From assembly GCA_016169945.1 (NCBI GenBank), contig JADLSH010000220.1:3521001-3585000 (forward strand): a stretch of DNA of 64,000 bases. The letters run 5' to 3'. Below are positions 62,557 through 64,000 of this stretch, one piece after another. How positions within the stretch are numbered: the stretch's first letter is position 1; every line of letters starts with the position of its first letter. Below the pieces are notes generated by a model. That model worked only from the letters and a program-made list of their open reading frames with translations. It was not told where the DNA came from and ran no database searches. Source of the DNA: Trachythela sp. YZ-2020 (lineage: Eukaryota; Cnidaria; Anthozoa; Malacalcyonacea; Clavulariidae). The translations under genes and the position numbers were made by a program.

Positions 62557-64000
62557 AAACACTAAATACCGTCATATATATACATATATATATATATATG
62601 TAAAATTTAGTCCTTCAGAGTTAGAGTTCCCATTGAATCAGCTGTAGAGTGTATAGTACAGCAAAATAAAAACATAGTTGTACACTAAATTTTGTCTATA
62701 CTATAGGATAAAGACTTTAAAATAAGTTGGCTTATTGGACACTGATGTCTCATTGTCTCACAGTTACAGACCAGCATATGCACATGCAGACACAATAGCA
62801 TAGTGATATGGATACTTTCAGCAAATACTAAATAACTGTATTCTAAATCCCTTTTGTACATTATATTAGATCAAGCTAGAAAGACGATGAAAACTATTTA
62901 GGATTTAAAATGTTGTGTATACTATTAACACATATGAAGTTTAATTACATATGTTTTATCGTTAATATTCAAGTTGTACCGCGCGCACGGACGAGTCGTT
63001 GAATTTGCCTTTATCGGATAATTTTACCGTACGTTTGGTAACAGAAAGTTATACTTCGACATACTTCTTGATCGTCGAGTTTAGCGATGACAAGGCGGGA
63101 TATTTTACAATCTTGAACGAGATTTAACCTCTGGATAGCATTGTTTACACACGGTAGGATCTCGATATTTTATAGCAATTCCATATGTCAGCATTAAAAA
63201 AATCCATTTTGTTTGCAGTTTGAATACCAAACAGGATAAGGTTCAACACTGTTAACAATCATATCAGTCAGTCTATAAAAGATATGTTTTATTGATTGTG
63301 CTTTATATTAAAATACCGTGCGACGCGTGCTTTCCTTGGCTGGACAAGCATTGTTGAGTATTGAAATCTGATCCAACTTATCGCTACTTATCGCTTGAAA
63401 TGTAACTCAACACTCCAGGATACAGTAGGAAGTGACGTGTGATGAATGCGACTATTTTATAACAACAGTTTTGTCACAATTTCTTGTTGCAAATTTTCAA
63501 TTCATCGCCCCAAAATACTTTTTTCCAAACGCAACAATATCACAGAATACAACACGCTCCTGTACCACCCCTCCCTAAGTATATTCTCAATTTATCACGC
63601 GAAATCCGGGTGACACGTGACCAGCTCCATACAGGGTATTATCTCCCCATGAGATAAGAGCCTGTGAAAGAGGTTGCTTTTAATTTAGACCTTTTTCATC
63701 ATATAAAATATACGATACTTTAACCGTAAATAAATTAAAAACTATATATATAAAGCAGGAGTTTTTAGAACAAAAATACATCAACACTTTTATTGTTTTA
63801 ATAATATAACAAACCTGCCTCTATATATTTTACTTTTTTTCGTTCAGTTTTCGCTTGGACTCTTCTTATCTTTTTTGCTAAAGTTAAAGCGATAAGATCC
63901 GTCCCACAGGCACAGCTCTTCCAATAAAGTTCCAAAAGCGACATTTAATTCAGACTTTCTCAAGTTTTTTTATAATCTCACTCACTCCACTCCTGACAAT
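62557..64000. other. Intergenic, no gene seen
   Basis: An AT dinucleotide run at 62572-62600, otherwise AT-rich with no supported gene. Confidence 0.4.

Overview
The window is eukaryotic nuclear DNA, AT-rich, from an invertebrate animal. A cnidarian-like genome is my best guess, from the spliced NXPE gene and the repeat mix (CR1/L2-like LINEs, a Crypton, BEL/Pao, PIF/Harbinger- and hAT-type MITEs), but I cannot prove the phylum. Most of the sequence outside the central element is intergenic or intronic and full of decayed transposons.

The centrepiece is a complete Polinton/Maverick (virus-like self-synthesising element) at 12666-32231, 19,566 bp. It has a 6-bp target duplication AACGTA at 12660-12665 and 32232-32237, and 314-bp terminal inverted repeats that read as identical by eye. 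It carries about 24 compact genes. Replication: protein-primed DNA polymerase B (27403-31098). Integration: RVE-type DDE integrase (20167-21180, minus). Virion: packaging ATPase (16809-17399), double-jelly-roll major capsid candidate (24140-25357, minus), minor capsid/penton candidate (21192-21833, minus), a collagen-repeat fibre-like protein (15893-16804), several membrane proteins and a putative lipidated protein. Regulators/accessory: several C2H2 or cysteine-rich zinc proteins, a BRO-N protein (26091-26795, minus) and hypothetical proteins. I found no adenovirus-type maturation protease. Most genes start in an AAATAAA/ATAAAATG context, neighbours are separated by a few bases, and almost every transcription unit ends at a perfect or near-perfect DNA hairpin. 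One zinc-finger gene is frameshifted and pieces of a second polymerase copy lie upstream of the polymerase gene; otherwise the element looks young and intact.

Left flank (1-12659): a ricin-B-type lectin exon (3408-3856, minus), an internally deleted LINE (1150-2476), a long-inverted-repeat element (5175-9777) containing a tRNA-derived SINE, and a decayed LINE (10490-12045).

Right flank (32238-64000): a five-exon NXPE/PC-esterase gene on the minus strand (44221 to 34079) whose predicted exons join in phase (513 codons plus stop) and whose first intron holds an antisense decayed LINE with a hAT-type MITE; a solo arm of the long-inverted-repeat family (45530-46680); a nest of relics (DDE-like protein, Crypton tyrosine recombinase, LINE, BEL/Pao pol tail broken by a 647-bp TAA-TSD element); a 3,088-bp TIR element (57219-60306) carrying a two-exon SAM-domain gene and a SAP-like acidic protein but no recognised transposase; and a recent tandem duplication (61788-62556).
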